Source: RGIG3701 sp030530205 (GTDB taxonomy: Bacteria > Planctomycetota > Planctomycetia > Pirellulales > Thermoguttaceae). Taken from it: DNA of 64,000 bases. This document shows, piece by piece, positions 43,980-53,200 of the stretch. The notes below the pieces were generated by a model. The model saw only the letters and a list, made by a program, of their open reading frames with translations. It was not told the origin of the DNA and searched no databases. The DNA lies in assembly GCA_030530205.1 (NCBI GenBank), contig JAUMVK010000012.1:25766-89765 (forward strand). Reading direction: 5' to 3'. The translations under genes and the position numbers were made by a program. The stretch's first letter is position 1; each line of letters opens with the position of its first letter.

Positions 43980-44289
43980 TCGGGGGGCCGGCGTCCCCGC
44001 CGGTCAAGTTCAGCGCCAGCTGAACGCCAATAAAAAACACGCTAAACACTAAACCCGTAAGAACACACAGACCGAAAAAGGTCCTGCGGATTAAAAGCCT
44101 CCCCTGAAAGGGGAGGTGGCCCGAAGGGTCGGAGGGGTTTCGGAACTGGTGAAAGTCCGTCCTTTGGCCTGAACCCCCCAGCCTCGCTTCGCTCGGCAGC
44201 CCCCCTTTCAGAGGGGCCTTTTTGGGGCCAAGATCTTTTTCGTGTTCGGCTTGCGCCGAACTTGACCGGCGAGGACGCCGGCCCTCCGT
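43980..44289. repeat. Nested repeats: element C1 inside inverted D arms
   Basis: Outer arms: 43980-44029 (GGGCCGGCGTCCCCGCCGGT and GTTCAGCGCCAGCTGAAC) and 44240-44289 (GTTCGGCTTGCGCCGAACTT, GACCGGCGAGGACGCCGGCC) are inverted copies. Between them 44051-44090 repeats the GCAAGAAC-type segment of 29349. 44098-44220 is element C, with ends AGCCTCCCCTGAAAGGGGAGG and CCCCCCTTTCAGAGGGG and an inner CCTCGCTTCGCTCGG hairpin. No gene is present in this 336-base spacer. Confidence 0.7.
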
Positions 44290-44310
44290 ATATTAAGAAA
44301 GGACCCGCCC

Positions 44311-45717
44311 ATGAAATCCCGCCTTCCCGTTTTTTTCCTCGTTTTCACCCTCACCCTGATTTCCGCCCTGAACGCGCAGACGGTCGTGACGTACCCCGCG
44401 CCGGAAGGGGAAAAAGCGGAAGGCGCGTACTCCGTCACGGTCAACGGTCAGGCGGTGGACGTTTACTCCACGAAAAGCCAGTACTGGGAGGGCGAGTACT
44501 ATTTCGCCTCGTTCGACTTTGAGGGCGCGGTCAGCGTGGAGATCCGGTCCAGCTTCCCGATGGCCGGGACGCAGGTCCTCCCGGCGGAACGCTTCGGGCT
44601 GGACGTGAAAACGGACGCGAAGAGCGTGAAATTCACCGCCGAAAAACCGTTCCGGGTCTCGGTGGAACCGAACGGCCGCGTGAAGCCGCTCCTTTTGTTC
44701 GGGAACGCGCTGGAAAAGGACGCTCCGAAGGCCGACGATCCGAACGTGATCTACTTCGGCCCCGGCGTGCATAAAGTGGGCAAACTGGAAGTCAAAGACG
44801 GCCAGACCGTTTACATTGCGGGCGGTGCAGTCGTGAAAGGCGGGATCGACGCCACGGGCAAGAACATCACGATCTGCGGCCGCGGGATCCTTTGCGGGGC
44901 GGACTACCCGCGCTTCAAGGGGCCGAATGGCTACCCGATCCGTGCGGTAAACTGTGAAAATCTGGTCATCCGCGACATCACGATCCGGGCTTCGTGGAGC
45001 TGGACCTGCACGACGTGGAACTGCCGCGGCGTGTTGATCGACGGACTGAAGATCTGCTGCTCGAACATGATCAACGATGACGCGCTGGACCTGGTAAACA
45101 CGCAGGACGTGGTCGTTCGGAACTGCTTCTTCCGCTCACAGGACGACTCCATCGCGGTCAAAGGCTGCCTGGCGGACCACCGTCCGTGCGAGAACATCGA
45201 GATCGAGGACTGCCAGTTCTGGACCGATGTCGCGAATATTTACCGCATCGGTTACGAGTGCACGGCCGACGTGATGCGCAACATCCACTCGCGTCGGATC
45301 GACGTCCTGCACTACAGCAAGGACTTCCGCCCCTGCGAGCACTACTGGGCCAACACGATTTTCTGGCTCCAGCCGAACCAGGACATGACGATCGAAAACT
45401 GCACGTTCGAGGATTTCGTGGTCTATTCGGACGGCTCCAACGGCCTGATGCTCGTAGCCAAACCCCAGCGGTGTACGTACGGTTCCGTCCAGAATCCGAA
45501 TCCGGGCCGCCTGAAGAACTGCTCGTTCAAGGACTTGCGCGTGGTCGGCACGAAAGGCGATTTTGAGGGATTGATCTACCTCCGGGGCGACGCTCCGCAG
45601 TGGGACGTGGACGGGATCCGCATGGAAAACGTCACGTACTTCGGCGAGCCGGTGACACAAAACTCCCCGTGTGTGCGCGTCGATGGCGAGTTTGTGAAGA
45701 ATTTTGAGATAAAATAA
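44311..45717 (+). CDS. Secreted GH28-like (polygalacturonase-clan) right-handed beta-helix protein
   Basis: A 468-residue exported beta-helix hydrolase: signal peptide MKSRLPVFFLVFTLTLISAL. An N-terminal beta-sandwich (residues 22-130) precedes the helix with repeating turns (GQTVYIAGGAVVKGGIDATG; NLVIRDITIRASWSW). The catalytic-acid type motifs NDDALDLVNTQ and SQDDSIAVKG align with the Asp-rich sites of GH28. The canonical GHG and RIK are not clear, so substrate and mechanism are uncertain. Pectin or other acidic polysaccharides are possible targets. The gene is bracketed by two element C copies in direct orientation. Confidence 0.75.
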   Translation: MKSRLPVFFLVFTLTLISALNAQTVVTYPAPEGEKAEGAYSVTVNGQAVDVYSTKSQYWEGEYYFASFDFEGAVSVEIRSSFPMAGTQVLPAERFGLDVKTDAKSVKFTAEKPFRVSVEPNGRVKPLLLFGNALEKDAPKADDPNVIYFGPGVHKVGKLEVKDGQTVYIAGGAVVKGGIDATGKNITICGRGILCGADYPRFKGPNGYPIRAVNCENLVIRDITIRASWSWTCTTWNCRGVLIDGLKICCSNMINDDALDLVNTQDVVVRNCFFRSQDDSIAVKGCLADHRPCENIEIEDCQFWTDVANIYRIGYECTADVMRNIHSRRIDVLHYSKDFRPCEHYWANTIFWLQPNQDMTIENCTFEDFVVYSDGSNGLMLVAKPQRCTYGSVQNPNPGRLKNCSFKDLRVVGTKGDFEGLIYLRGDAPQWDVDGIRMENVTYFGEPVTQNSPCVRVDGEFVKNFEIK

Positions 45718-45729
45718 AACTACTCAAGA

Positions 45730-45853
45730 AGCCTCCCCTGAAAGGGGAGGTGGCGCGGAGCGCCGGAGGGGTTCAGAAACGGGGGAAAATCCAGCCCACG
45801 GCCGGACCCCCTCCACCACCTTCGGTGGTCCCCCTCCCCTTTCTGGGGAGGCT
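45730..45853. repeat. Element C2 (CCTCCCC-ended palindromic element)
   Basis: The same unit as C1: AGCCTCCCCTGAAAGGGGAGG, then TGGCGCGGAGCGCCGGAGGGG, and an end CCCCTCCCCTTTCTGGGGAGG. Inner hairpin: CCACCTTCGGTGG. It lies between the GH28-like gene and the metX-metW fusion. Confidence 0.75.
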
Positions 45854-45902
45854 CAAAGAATAATCGACCTAAAAATTTTTAACTATTTTGTAAGACTGAT
45901 CC

Positions 45903-47768
45903 ATGGCTGACCTTTTCGATTCCAGCGACTCCCAGCGCGGAGCCTTTGAACTTCCTTACGCCAAGTCTGAAACGTTTCCGGGCGAATTCACCCTGAAACG
46001 CGGGGGCAGCTTGCGCGACGTCACCGTCGTGTACGAAACCTACGGCGAGCTGAACAAAGAGCGGGACAACGTGATCCTTTTGAGCCACGCCCTGACCGGC
46101 GACTCGCACGTCGCGCGTCATAATATGGACGACAATCCGGGCTGGTGGGACATTCTGATCGGTCCCGGAAAGTCCATCGACACGAACCGCTACTACGTCA
46201 TTTGCACGAACAATCTGGGGAGCTGCCGCGGCACGACCGGCCCGACCAGCATCAACCCCGAGACGGGCAAGCCGTACGGCGCGTCGTTCCCGGAAGTGAC
46301 CATGGAAGATAATGTGAAGCTCCAGAAAATGCTCATGGACGCGCTCGGGATCGACAAAATCCTCGCGGTCGTCGGCGGCTCCGTCGGCGGCATGATGTGC
46401 CTCATCTGGGCGACCTGGTACCCGGAAATGGTCAAGGGAGCGATCACGATCGCCACCTCGCCGTGCCTGACGAGCCAGGCCATCGCGTTCGACGTGGTAG
46501 GGCGCAACGCCATCACGAGCGACCCGCATTTTTACGGCGGCGACTACTACGGCAAGCCGGAAGGCCCGAGCGTTGGGCTGGCTCTGGCGCGTATGCTCGG
46601 CCACATCACGTACCTCTCCCGCGAGTCGATGATCCGGAAATTCGACGTGGAGACGGACCGCTGCAACGCCCGCCAGATCGAGACGCAATTCGAGACGGAG
46701 TTCGCGGTCGGCTCGTACCTCGCGCATCAGGGGTCCAAGTTCAACGAGCGGTTCGACGCGAACAGCTACATTACGCTCACAAACGCCTGCGACTTCATGG
46801 ATTTCGGCGATAATGTGCCGGAAATCGCGGAAAATCTCGCCCCGGCGCAGTGCAAGTGGCTGGTCATGTGCTTCTCGTCGGACTGGCTCCTTCCGCCGTA
46901 CCAGTCCGAGCAGATCGTGGACGCGCTGATCTCCAAAAAGAAGGCGGTCAGTTTCGTCAACATTCAGAGCGACGCCGGGCACGACGCGTTCCTTCTCCCG
47001 CTACAGCTCAGTACCTACGGCGGGCTGATGGAGCACTTCCTGAACAATTTGTACCTTTCGCAGGAAAGCGTGAAAAAACGCGAGAAAGACGTAAATGTCG
47101 TTCTGGATATGCACGAAACACCGTACAAACCCAGCGATTCCGGCCTGATCCAGGACGGTTTCGGCCGGTCCCACGATGGACGTCTTGACTTCGAGTCGAT
47201 CCTGGAACTGATCCCCCAGCACGCCAGCGTTCTGGACCTGGGTTGCGGAAACGGCGACCTGCTGAAACGTCTGCGTCAGCGCAGTGACAAAAGCCGGCTT
47301 ATGGGCATTGAACTGTGCGAGCGGTGTATTCAGAAGTGCGTCGCGCGGGGACTGGACGTCGTACAGAAAGACATCAACGAGGGCCTGAAAGCGTTTCACG
47401 ACCGTCAGTACGAATACGTTGTTCTTTCCTGCACGATGCAGACGATCAAAGAGGTGGAGCACGTGCTTGAAGAAATGCTCCGCGTCGGGCGGTTCGCCAT
47501 CGTAAGTTTCCCCAACAGCGCCTTCCTCCCCTGGCGTACGAGGCTCTACAAAGACGGTCGTATGCCCAAAATCGGGTGCGATGCGGAAAAATCGTGGTAC
47601 AATACCAAAGACGTGCGTTTCCTGACGCTCGCCGACTTCCATGAGTTTTGCGAGCTGAAGGGGTACTCCGTGCGGAGGCAGATCGCCCTCGACACAGTAA
47701 ACGGTTGCCGTGTGTACCAGAATCCAAACGATAACGCGAGCATGGCAATCATAGAGCTGAGCCGATAA
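45903..47768 (+). CDS. metX: Homoserine O-acetyltransferase (MetX) fused to MetW methyltransferase domain
   Basis: First committed step of methionine synthesis. The 621-residue protein joins two units usually encoded by neighbouring genes. The alpha/beta-hydrolase MetX part (residues about 1-385) shows GGSVGGMMCLIWATWYPEMV with the nucleophile Ser near 160, SSDWLLPPYQSEQI with Asp near 325, and DAGHDAFLLP with the catalytic His near 358. A linker (385-435) leads to a MetW-like class-I methyltransferase domain: VLDLGCGNGDLLKRL at about 440, then VLSCTMQTIKEVEHVLEEML and VSFPNSAFLPWRTR. MetW is required for MetX activity in several bacteria; a covalent fusion may fix their ratio. A gene-call error is unlikely, since the frame is continuous through the linker. 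Confidence 0.92.
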   Translation: MADLFDSSDSQRGAFELPYAKSETFPGEFTLKRGGSLRDVTVVYETYGELNKERDNVILLSHALTGDSHVARHNMDDNPGWWDILIGPGKSIDTNRYYVICTNNLGSCRGTTGPTSINPETGKPYGASFPEVTMEDNVKLQKMLMDALGIDKILAVVGGSVGGMMCLIWATWYPEMVKGAITIATSPCLTSQAIAFDVVGRNAITSDPHFYGGDYYGKPEGPSVGLALARMLGHITYLSRESMIRKFDVETDRCNARQIETQFETEFAVGSYLAHQGSKFNERFDANSYITLTNACDFMDFGDNVPEIAENLAPAQCKWLVMCFSSDWLLPPYQSEQIVDALISKKKAVSFVNIQSDAGHDAFLLPLQLSTYGGLMEHFLNNLYLSQESVKKREKDVNVVLDMHETPYKPSDSGLIQDGFGRSHDGRLDFESILELIPQHASVLDLGCGNGDLLKRLRQRSDKSRLMGIELCERCIQKCVARGLDVVQKDINEGLKAFHDRQYEYVVLSCTMQTIKEVEHVLEEMLRVGRFAIVSFPNSAFLPWRTRLYKDGRMPKIGCDAEKSWYNTKDVRFLTLADFHEFCELKGYSVRRQIALDTVNGCRVYQNPNDNASMAIIELSR

Positions 47769-47805
47769 AATCGGCCCGGCGTGGTTTTTCCCAACGGGTA
47801 AAAAG

Positions 47806-48714
47806 ATGAGACCATTCCTTTTTTTCGTGCTTCTTCTTGCCTCACTGCCGGTTTGGGCCGAGGAAGAGATCACCTCTGGAAAAGACGACCTCAGCGCAAT
47901 CAACGTTTTGCTGATCGACGGTCAGGGAACGCACAACTGGCGGGAAACGACTCCTGTTCTGAAGCGGACCCTCGAAGAGACCGGCCTCTTTGATGTGAAG
48001 GTGGTCACCGCCCCCGCGGAATGGGAAAACGCGGAAGATTTCCAGCTTGACCTGACCGATGTTGATGTCGTTCTGCTGAATTACTTCGGGAAGAAATGGT
48101 CCGCGGAAACCTGCGCAGACCTTCTTCGTTTCATCGGGAACGGCGGTGGTTTGGTTCTGTATCACAGTGCAAACACTGCCTTTCCCGACTGGCCTGAATT
48201 TCAGGATTTGCTGGGGATCACTGGTTGGGGCGGACGCAATTCAAAGTTCGGGCCGTATCGATATTGGAACGACGAACTTCAAGGAGCCATACAGGTTAAT
48301 CAGTCGGGACCGACCGGAACGATCGGCGAGAAAGAGGAATATATCATTGAGGTGAACGCACCGAACCACCCCATCATGAAAGACCTCAGCCTGAAAATGC
48401 TGCATGGCCCTGATGAACTCTACGGTAATCTTCGCGGGAAAAAAGAAAACGCACCTAATGTTATGGTTTTGGCCTCGGCATTTTCCTCCCCGGAGCTCGG
48501 CGGAACCGGGCATAAGGAACCCGTTCTTGCTGCCATCCTGTACGGGAAAGGGCGAGTTTTCCAGATTCTGTATGGACATTCCAGCGGGAATATCCGCAGC
48601 GTGGCCTTTATCGTCCCTTTCCTTCGCGGTACACAGTGGGCTGCAACGGGTAAAGTGACCATACCCGTCCCGGAAGATATTCCTACCGAAGAAAAAAGCT
48701 ACACGAGACCCTAA
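47806..48714 (+). CDS. Secreted ThuA-like domain protein
   Basis: A 302-residue protein with signal peptide MRPFLFFVLLLASLPVWAEE. The ThuA (trehalose-utilisation-like, class-I glutamine amidotransferase-like fold) pattern is clear: INVLLIDGQGTHNWRETTPV, LTDVDVVLLNYFGKKW, FIGNGGGLVLYHSANTAFPD and ILYGKGRVFQILYGHSSGNI. Such exported domains are common in planctomycetes and Verrucomicrobia; reported roles in sugar metabolism remain weakly defined. It lies 37 bases after the metX fusion, possibly co-transcribed. Its stop codon is just before a heptamer arm. Confidence 0.8.
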   Translation: MRPFLFFVLLLASLPVWAEEEITSGKDDLSAINVLLIDGQGTHNWRETTPVLKRTLEETGLFDVKVVTAPAEWENAEDFQLDLTDVDVVLLNYFGKKWSAETCADLLRFIGNGGGLVLYHSANTAFPDWPEFQDLLGITGWGGRNSKFGPYRYWNDELQGAIQVNQSGPTGTIGEKEEYIIEVNAPNHPIMKDLSLKMLHGPDELYGNLRGKKENAPNVMVLASAFSSPELGGTGHKEPVLAAILYGKGRVFQILYGHSSGNIRSVAFIVPFLRGTQWAATGKVTIPVPEDIPTEEKSYTRP

Positions 48715-48716
48715 AA

Positions 48717-48801
48717 TAATTAGGAATTCGTAATGCGGAATTAGGAATTGAAATTTTATATTTGTTTTTAATTACGCATTAGGCATTCCTGATTCCTAAT
48801 T
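48717..48801. repeat. Heptamer-armed element H6 (AATTAGG arms)
   Basis: Left arm: AATTAGG, AATTCGT, AATGCGG, AATTAGG, AATT. Right arm 48770-48801: AATTACG, CATTAGG, CATTCCT, GATTCCT, AATT. Read on the other strand the right arm gives the same AAT-NNNN heptamer rhythm as the left. The 20-base centre is AT-rich and lacks the GC-hairpin core. The right arm forms the direct leader of the MATE gene. Confidence 0.8.
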
Positions 48802-48807
48802 GAATTA

Positions 48808-50238
48808 ATGTCAGACAATTCAAAAGCCTTAGGAACCGATTCCGTTTTGACCCTGCTCGCGAAATACTGCGTTCCTGCCGTACTCGCGATGCTCGTGCAG
48901 GTTCTGTACACGGTTGTCGATTCCATTTTCATCGGGCATTTTATCGGGAAAGACGGTCTGGCAGCGATTACACTCGTTTTCCCCCTCGTCGTATTTTCGA
49001 GCGGCTTCGGAATGTTAGTCGGGATCGGCGCATGCTCCTGTATTTCCCTTCTTCTGGGCCAAAGACGATTGGACGAGGCGGAAAAAACGCTCGGCAATGC
49101 TTTCAGCATGATCTTTCTTTCCTCGTTCATCATGACGGTCACCATTCTTATTTTAGGGACGCTTTTCGTAAACGCCTCGACCGTCTCTGAGCCCGTTCGC
49201 AAGATGGCGCTCACGTTCCTTTGGATATCCATTTTTTCGGGGATTCTGCCGTCCCTGATGTTTGGCCTGAATAACATCATTCGGGTGCAGGGAAACCCGC
49301 AAATCGCGATGGGAACCATTATTTTTGGTTTCGTACTCAACTCCATTCTGAACCCGATTTTTATCGCAGTTTTTCACTGGGGCGTTGCTGGCTCCGCGCT
49401 GGCCACGACCGTAGCGCAGGCAATTACCGTGATATGGGTCCTCTATTTCTTCCGAAGTTCCCGAAGTCTGCTCCAGTTGCGCTGGAGAAATCTCCCGCTC
49501 GACTGGAAAATCTGCGGACCGGTCCTTGCGATCGGCCTGGCGCCATTTCTGGCCCAGTCGGTAAATAGCCTCATGGGAATCATTCTGAACGTCCAGCTTG
49601 AGCGTTTCGGCGCGGAAAACGCACTGAGCGTTTCGGGCGTGATTTATCGGTCAGCGCAGATTATATTCGCAGTCGTGCTTGGAATCTGGCAGGGAGCGCA
49701 GCCGATCGTGGGTTATAACTACGGTGCGAAGCAATGCGATCGCGTTCTGAAAACCTGGCGGCTGGCGATCCTCATTTCGTCGATTTGGTGCTTCATCACG
49801 ACTGCGCTGATTTTGGCGTTTCCTCTTAAAACCGTTGAAATCTTCACCAAACTTACACCGGAAATCCGTGAGATCAGTGTCTTCGCAATTCGCTTAAGTT
49901 TTCTCGGTTGTTTCATGATGGGGATGCAAGTCTGCGTCTCGCTATATTTCCAGACGATCGGCAAGCCGAAACTCTCGATCTTCCTGAGTCTTTCGCGGCA
50001 GGTGATTTTTATGATCCCGGCCCTTTTGCTCCTCCCGATGCTCTGTCCGATGATTGGCTGGCCTCAGCTGAACGGCGTCTGGTGCGCGTTTGCCGTTTCG
50101 GACACGCTGAGTTTTTTCCTGGTTCTGTGTTTCTTCATTCGGGAAACCGGAAACCTCAAAGCGGGCCGAATCACCGGAGGCTTGGGAACGATCCAGGTCG
50201 AAAGCGACTCGTGGCCGATAGAAGAGGGCCAGCCGTAA
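48808..50238 (+). CDS. MATE-family multidrug/Na+ exporter
   Basis: A 476-residue inner-membrane exporter with 12 predicted helices in two halves. The N-terminal family motif region includes YCVPAVLAMLVQVLYTVVDS, GHFIGKDGLAAITLVFPLVV and QRRLDEAEKTLGNAFSMIF; the second half has LAPFLAQSVNSLMGIILNVQ and QGAQPIVGYNYGAKQCDRVL. MATE proteins export cationic compounds in exchange for H+ or Na+. The start ATG has no Shine-Dalgarno sequence, because the leader is a heptamer arm. It converges with smc. Confidence 0.93.
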   Translation: MSDNSKALGTDSVLTLLAKYCVPAVLAMLVQVLYTVVDSIFIGHFIGKDGLAAITLVFPLVVFSSGFGMLVGIGACSCISLLLGQRRLDEAEKTLGNAFSMIFLSSFIMTVTILILGTLFVNASTVSEPVRKMALTFLWISIFSGILPSLMFGLNNIIRVQGNPQIAMGTIIFGFVLNSILNPIFIAVFHWGVAGSALATTVAQAITVIWVLYFFRSSRSLLQLRWRNLPLDWKICGPVLAIGLAPFLAQSVNSLMGIILNVQLERFGAENALSVSGVIYRSAQIIFAVVLGIWQGAQPIVGYNYGAKQCDRVLKTWRLAILISSIWCFITTALILAFPLKTVEIFTKLTPEIREISVFAIRLSFLGCFMMGMQVCVSLYFQTIGKPKLSIFLSLSRQVIFMIPALLLLPMLCPMIGWPQLNGVWCAFAVSDTLSFFLVLCFFIRETGNLKAGRITGGLGTIQVESDSWPIEEGQP

Positions 50239-50274
50239 AATGAATGTTGGAGAAATCTTCTGTCACTTTTCTTT

Positions 50275-53200
50275 TTACCCGGCCAGGGACTGATTTTCTG
50301 CCGGGAAAAGACGTATCCCGAGAGATTCCAGAACACCATCGTCGGAAACCTCCTCGAACTTGACGGAAACCTGCTTGGAAATGCCTGAATCCTGCATCGT
50401 AACACCATAAATCGTGTTGGCGACCGACATGGTTTTCCGTGAGTGCGAAATGATGATGAACTGCGTCTGCTCGCAGAACTGATGAAGGATCTCTGTCAGT
50501 CGTACCGTGTTTGCCTCGTCCAGAGCCGCGTCCACTTCGTCCAGGATGCAGAACTGGGTCGGGTGGTTTTTGAATAGGGCGAAAAGGAGTGCCACACAGG
50601 TGAGTGTTTTCTCGCCGCCGCTCATGAGGGTCATATTCAGGCGCTGTTTTCCCGGAGGCTGCGCGACAATTTCGATTCCGGCTTCCAGAGGGTCGGCGCA
50701 TTCAGTAAGCTGGAGTTCGGCATTTCCGCCTCCGAACAGGTCACGGAAAATGTGGTAGAAGTATTCTCCAATCTGGTCGAAGGTCTTCATGAAAATGACG
50801 CGGCTGTCGTGGTTCACACGGTCGATGAGTTTCAGGAGTTTTTCTTTTGCCGCGAGAATTTCCTGGTACTGACCATTCAGCATTTCGTAACGGGATTTCA
50901 GCTCGTCCAGTTCGTTCAGCGCTTCCGAGTTGATATTCCCCAAGCCGTGAATCCGGCTTCGGAGCTGGTTGATCTCGCGATGAACAGCCGCGTTTTCCTT
51001 CTTTTCTTCCTCGGAAACCGATTCGATTTTTTGGAGAAAATCTGTTGGTTCAATGGAATAATCCTCGCACAGACGCACCACGACGTTTTCAGCCTCGTGT
51101 TCCAGTGTTCCTTTTTCAAGTTCCAGCGCGTGGACTTTTTCACCAATCTGACGAATTCGTTTACGCAGCCGCCCAGTCTCGCCGGTGATTTCTGACCGCT
51201 GGGAGTGTGACGAATCACGTTCTGCCCGCAGGCGTTTCACGCGGGTCTCGCAGTTTTCCTGCGCGAGATAGAAGTCAGCGAGCCGTGCGTTATTGGCGAG
51301 CGTAAGTCTTTCCGCCTCGTGGAAAAGGTTCAGGTTTTGAGCGAGGTGAGACTCTTGATCCGTGATGATCTTTCCACGTTCCGAGCAGTCGCCATTGAGC
51401 TGGCGGATCGCGTCGTCGAGACTTTCCAGACGTTCCTCGCTTTTGGCCAGTTCAACCTTACACTCGGTCACGACGCGGTTTTTCTCGCCGCGCTGCTCGT
51501 CGTTTCCGGTAATTTCGGCGTCCAAAGCGTTCATCTGGGCGTTCTGTTCCTTTAACGTTCGCTCCAGTGTCTCTTTTTCCTGTTTTGAGTCGGCAAGCTG
51601 TTTTTGCAGTTCCGCAAGCCGGGCTTCCATTTCCTTGCCTGTTTGCGTGAATTCCTGGATCCGCTGGTCGAGCTGGTTCTGACGTTCTGCCGCGGCCTGA
51701 ATCCCCTGACGATGGGCGATTAATTGCTGCTCGGTTTCTTCGAGCGAGTCTTCCAGTTCCTCCACATTTTGTTTCTGTGCGGCCAGTTTCCCCTGCGTTT
51801 TTTGGACTTCCTCGTCGGCTTGTACGATTTCGTCGGAAAGAATCGTCAGTTGCGACCCAAGCGTCCGCAGCTCACTCCTGCGGGAGATCAAATTACTTGA
51901 AGCGTGCTGGGGGCCAATCGCGAGGACTCCGTCAGCCGAGTAACGCTCACCGGCCAAAGTAACAAAATGAATTTGCGGCAGAATAATTCCCGAGGCAGTG
52001 CTTTGGGCGCGAATGATCGATGAATCGGACGGGTTTTTGTTTGGATTTTGAAAAATCGAATCGGGGTCCCCGGCATTTCCGATTCCCGTGGGACCTGTCC
52101 CGAAAAAATCGATGGCAGGAAAAACGGGAAGGGGGAGTTTTCCTGAGTAAATCGCGCGGGAAAGATCCATCGCAGTTCCAAGGTCTTCCACGATCCAGGT
52201 CTCGCCGAGCAGATATTTAAAAAGCGGGAGGCATCGGTCCTCACACTCGATAAACTGGTCTGCGCGTCCAACGACTCCCGGGACTTTTTCAAGGCCGTTC
52301 GTGATGAGCGTATGAGCGAAACGGGCTGAATTTGCGCGGAGACGGGCTTTAAGCGGTTCAGAAAGGGAATTGAAACTTCCGCCTTTAAGGTATTCCGGTG
52401 GGAGAAAATCATCCATCCAGATGAAACCCACGCGGCCAGGGAAACCCTGCGAGTTTTGCCGCAGCGCGTCCAGAAGCGTAGAATTCGGCTCGACGACCAG
52501 ATACTGCGCCTTTTCTCCAAGAGCCACTTCAATGAGCGAGGCCGCGTCCACATCGACCTGGATCAAATCGGCGACCAACCCTGAAATGTCACGGAATGGG
52601 CCGTCCGCGTGGCGTCGGGCTTCGGTCAGGAGGTAGCGCACGCCGGGACTTAATCCCTCGTGGCGTTCCTGGAGTTCTTCCAGCGTTGAAATTCTGCCGA
52701 GCATGGCAGAATGACGGCGATGAAGCTCCATCAGGTGATTTTTAGCATCGTTCCAAAGACGCTCGGCCGCTTCTTCCTCGTTTTTCGCCTCGGTCAGATC
52801 TTCTACGCATCGGGCTTTCAGGGCTTCCAGCTCGCTTTGCTGACGTTCCAGATCGGACTGACTGTCGAGCGCTTTCTTTACATCGTCCTGGATCGCCTGA
52901 ATGTGCGCCGTGTTTTGTTCGAGCTGACGTCGTGCCGTTTCTTCCTGAAGGGAAAGAGAACTGATCACGTTTTCCACGGCCGAAATCTGGCGCATCTGGT
53001 CGAAAATCAGCTCGCGGAGCGTTTCCTTTTGGGTACGCAGTTCGTCGAGCTTCTTCACGATTTCATCCAAATGTGATTTGGCAAGGAGCAGATTGTTGGC
53101 AACTTCGGCGTGTTGGCTTTGCGCCTGGGTCAATTCTTCCTCACGGGACTGGAGCGAATTTTGCAGCGCGCGCAGTCGGCGACGCATTTCCGCGATGCGG

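Noticed and set aside
42112..44049. Long upstream continuation of the small membrane protein frame opposite purH
   Set aside because: Only the last 92 codons outside purH look coding, with a good ribosome site at 42111; the remainder is antisense to purH.
45718..45902. A SAM-type riboswitch in front of metX
   Set aside because: The leader is almost fully occupied by palindromic element C2 and shows no riboswitch core I can recognise.
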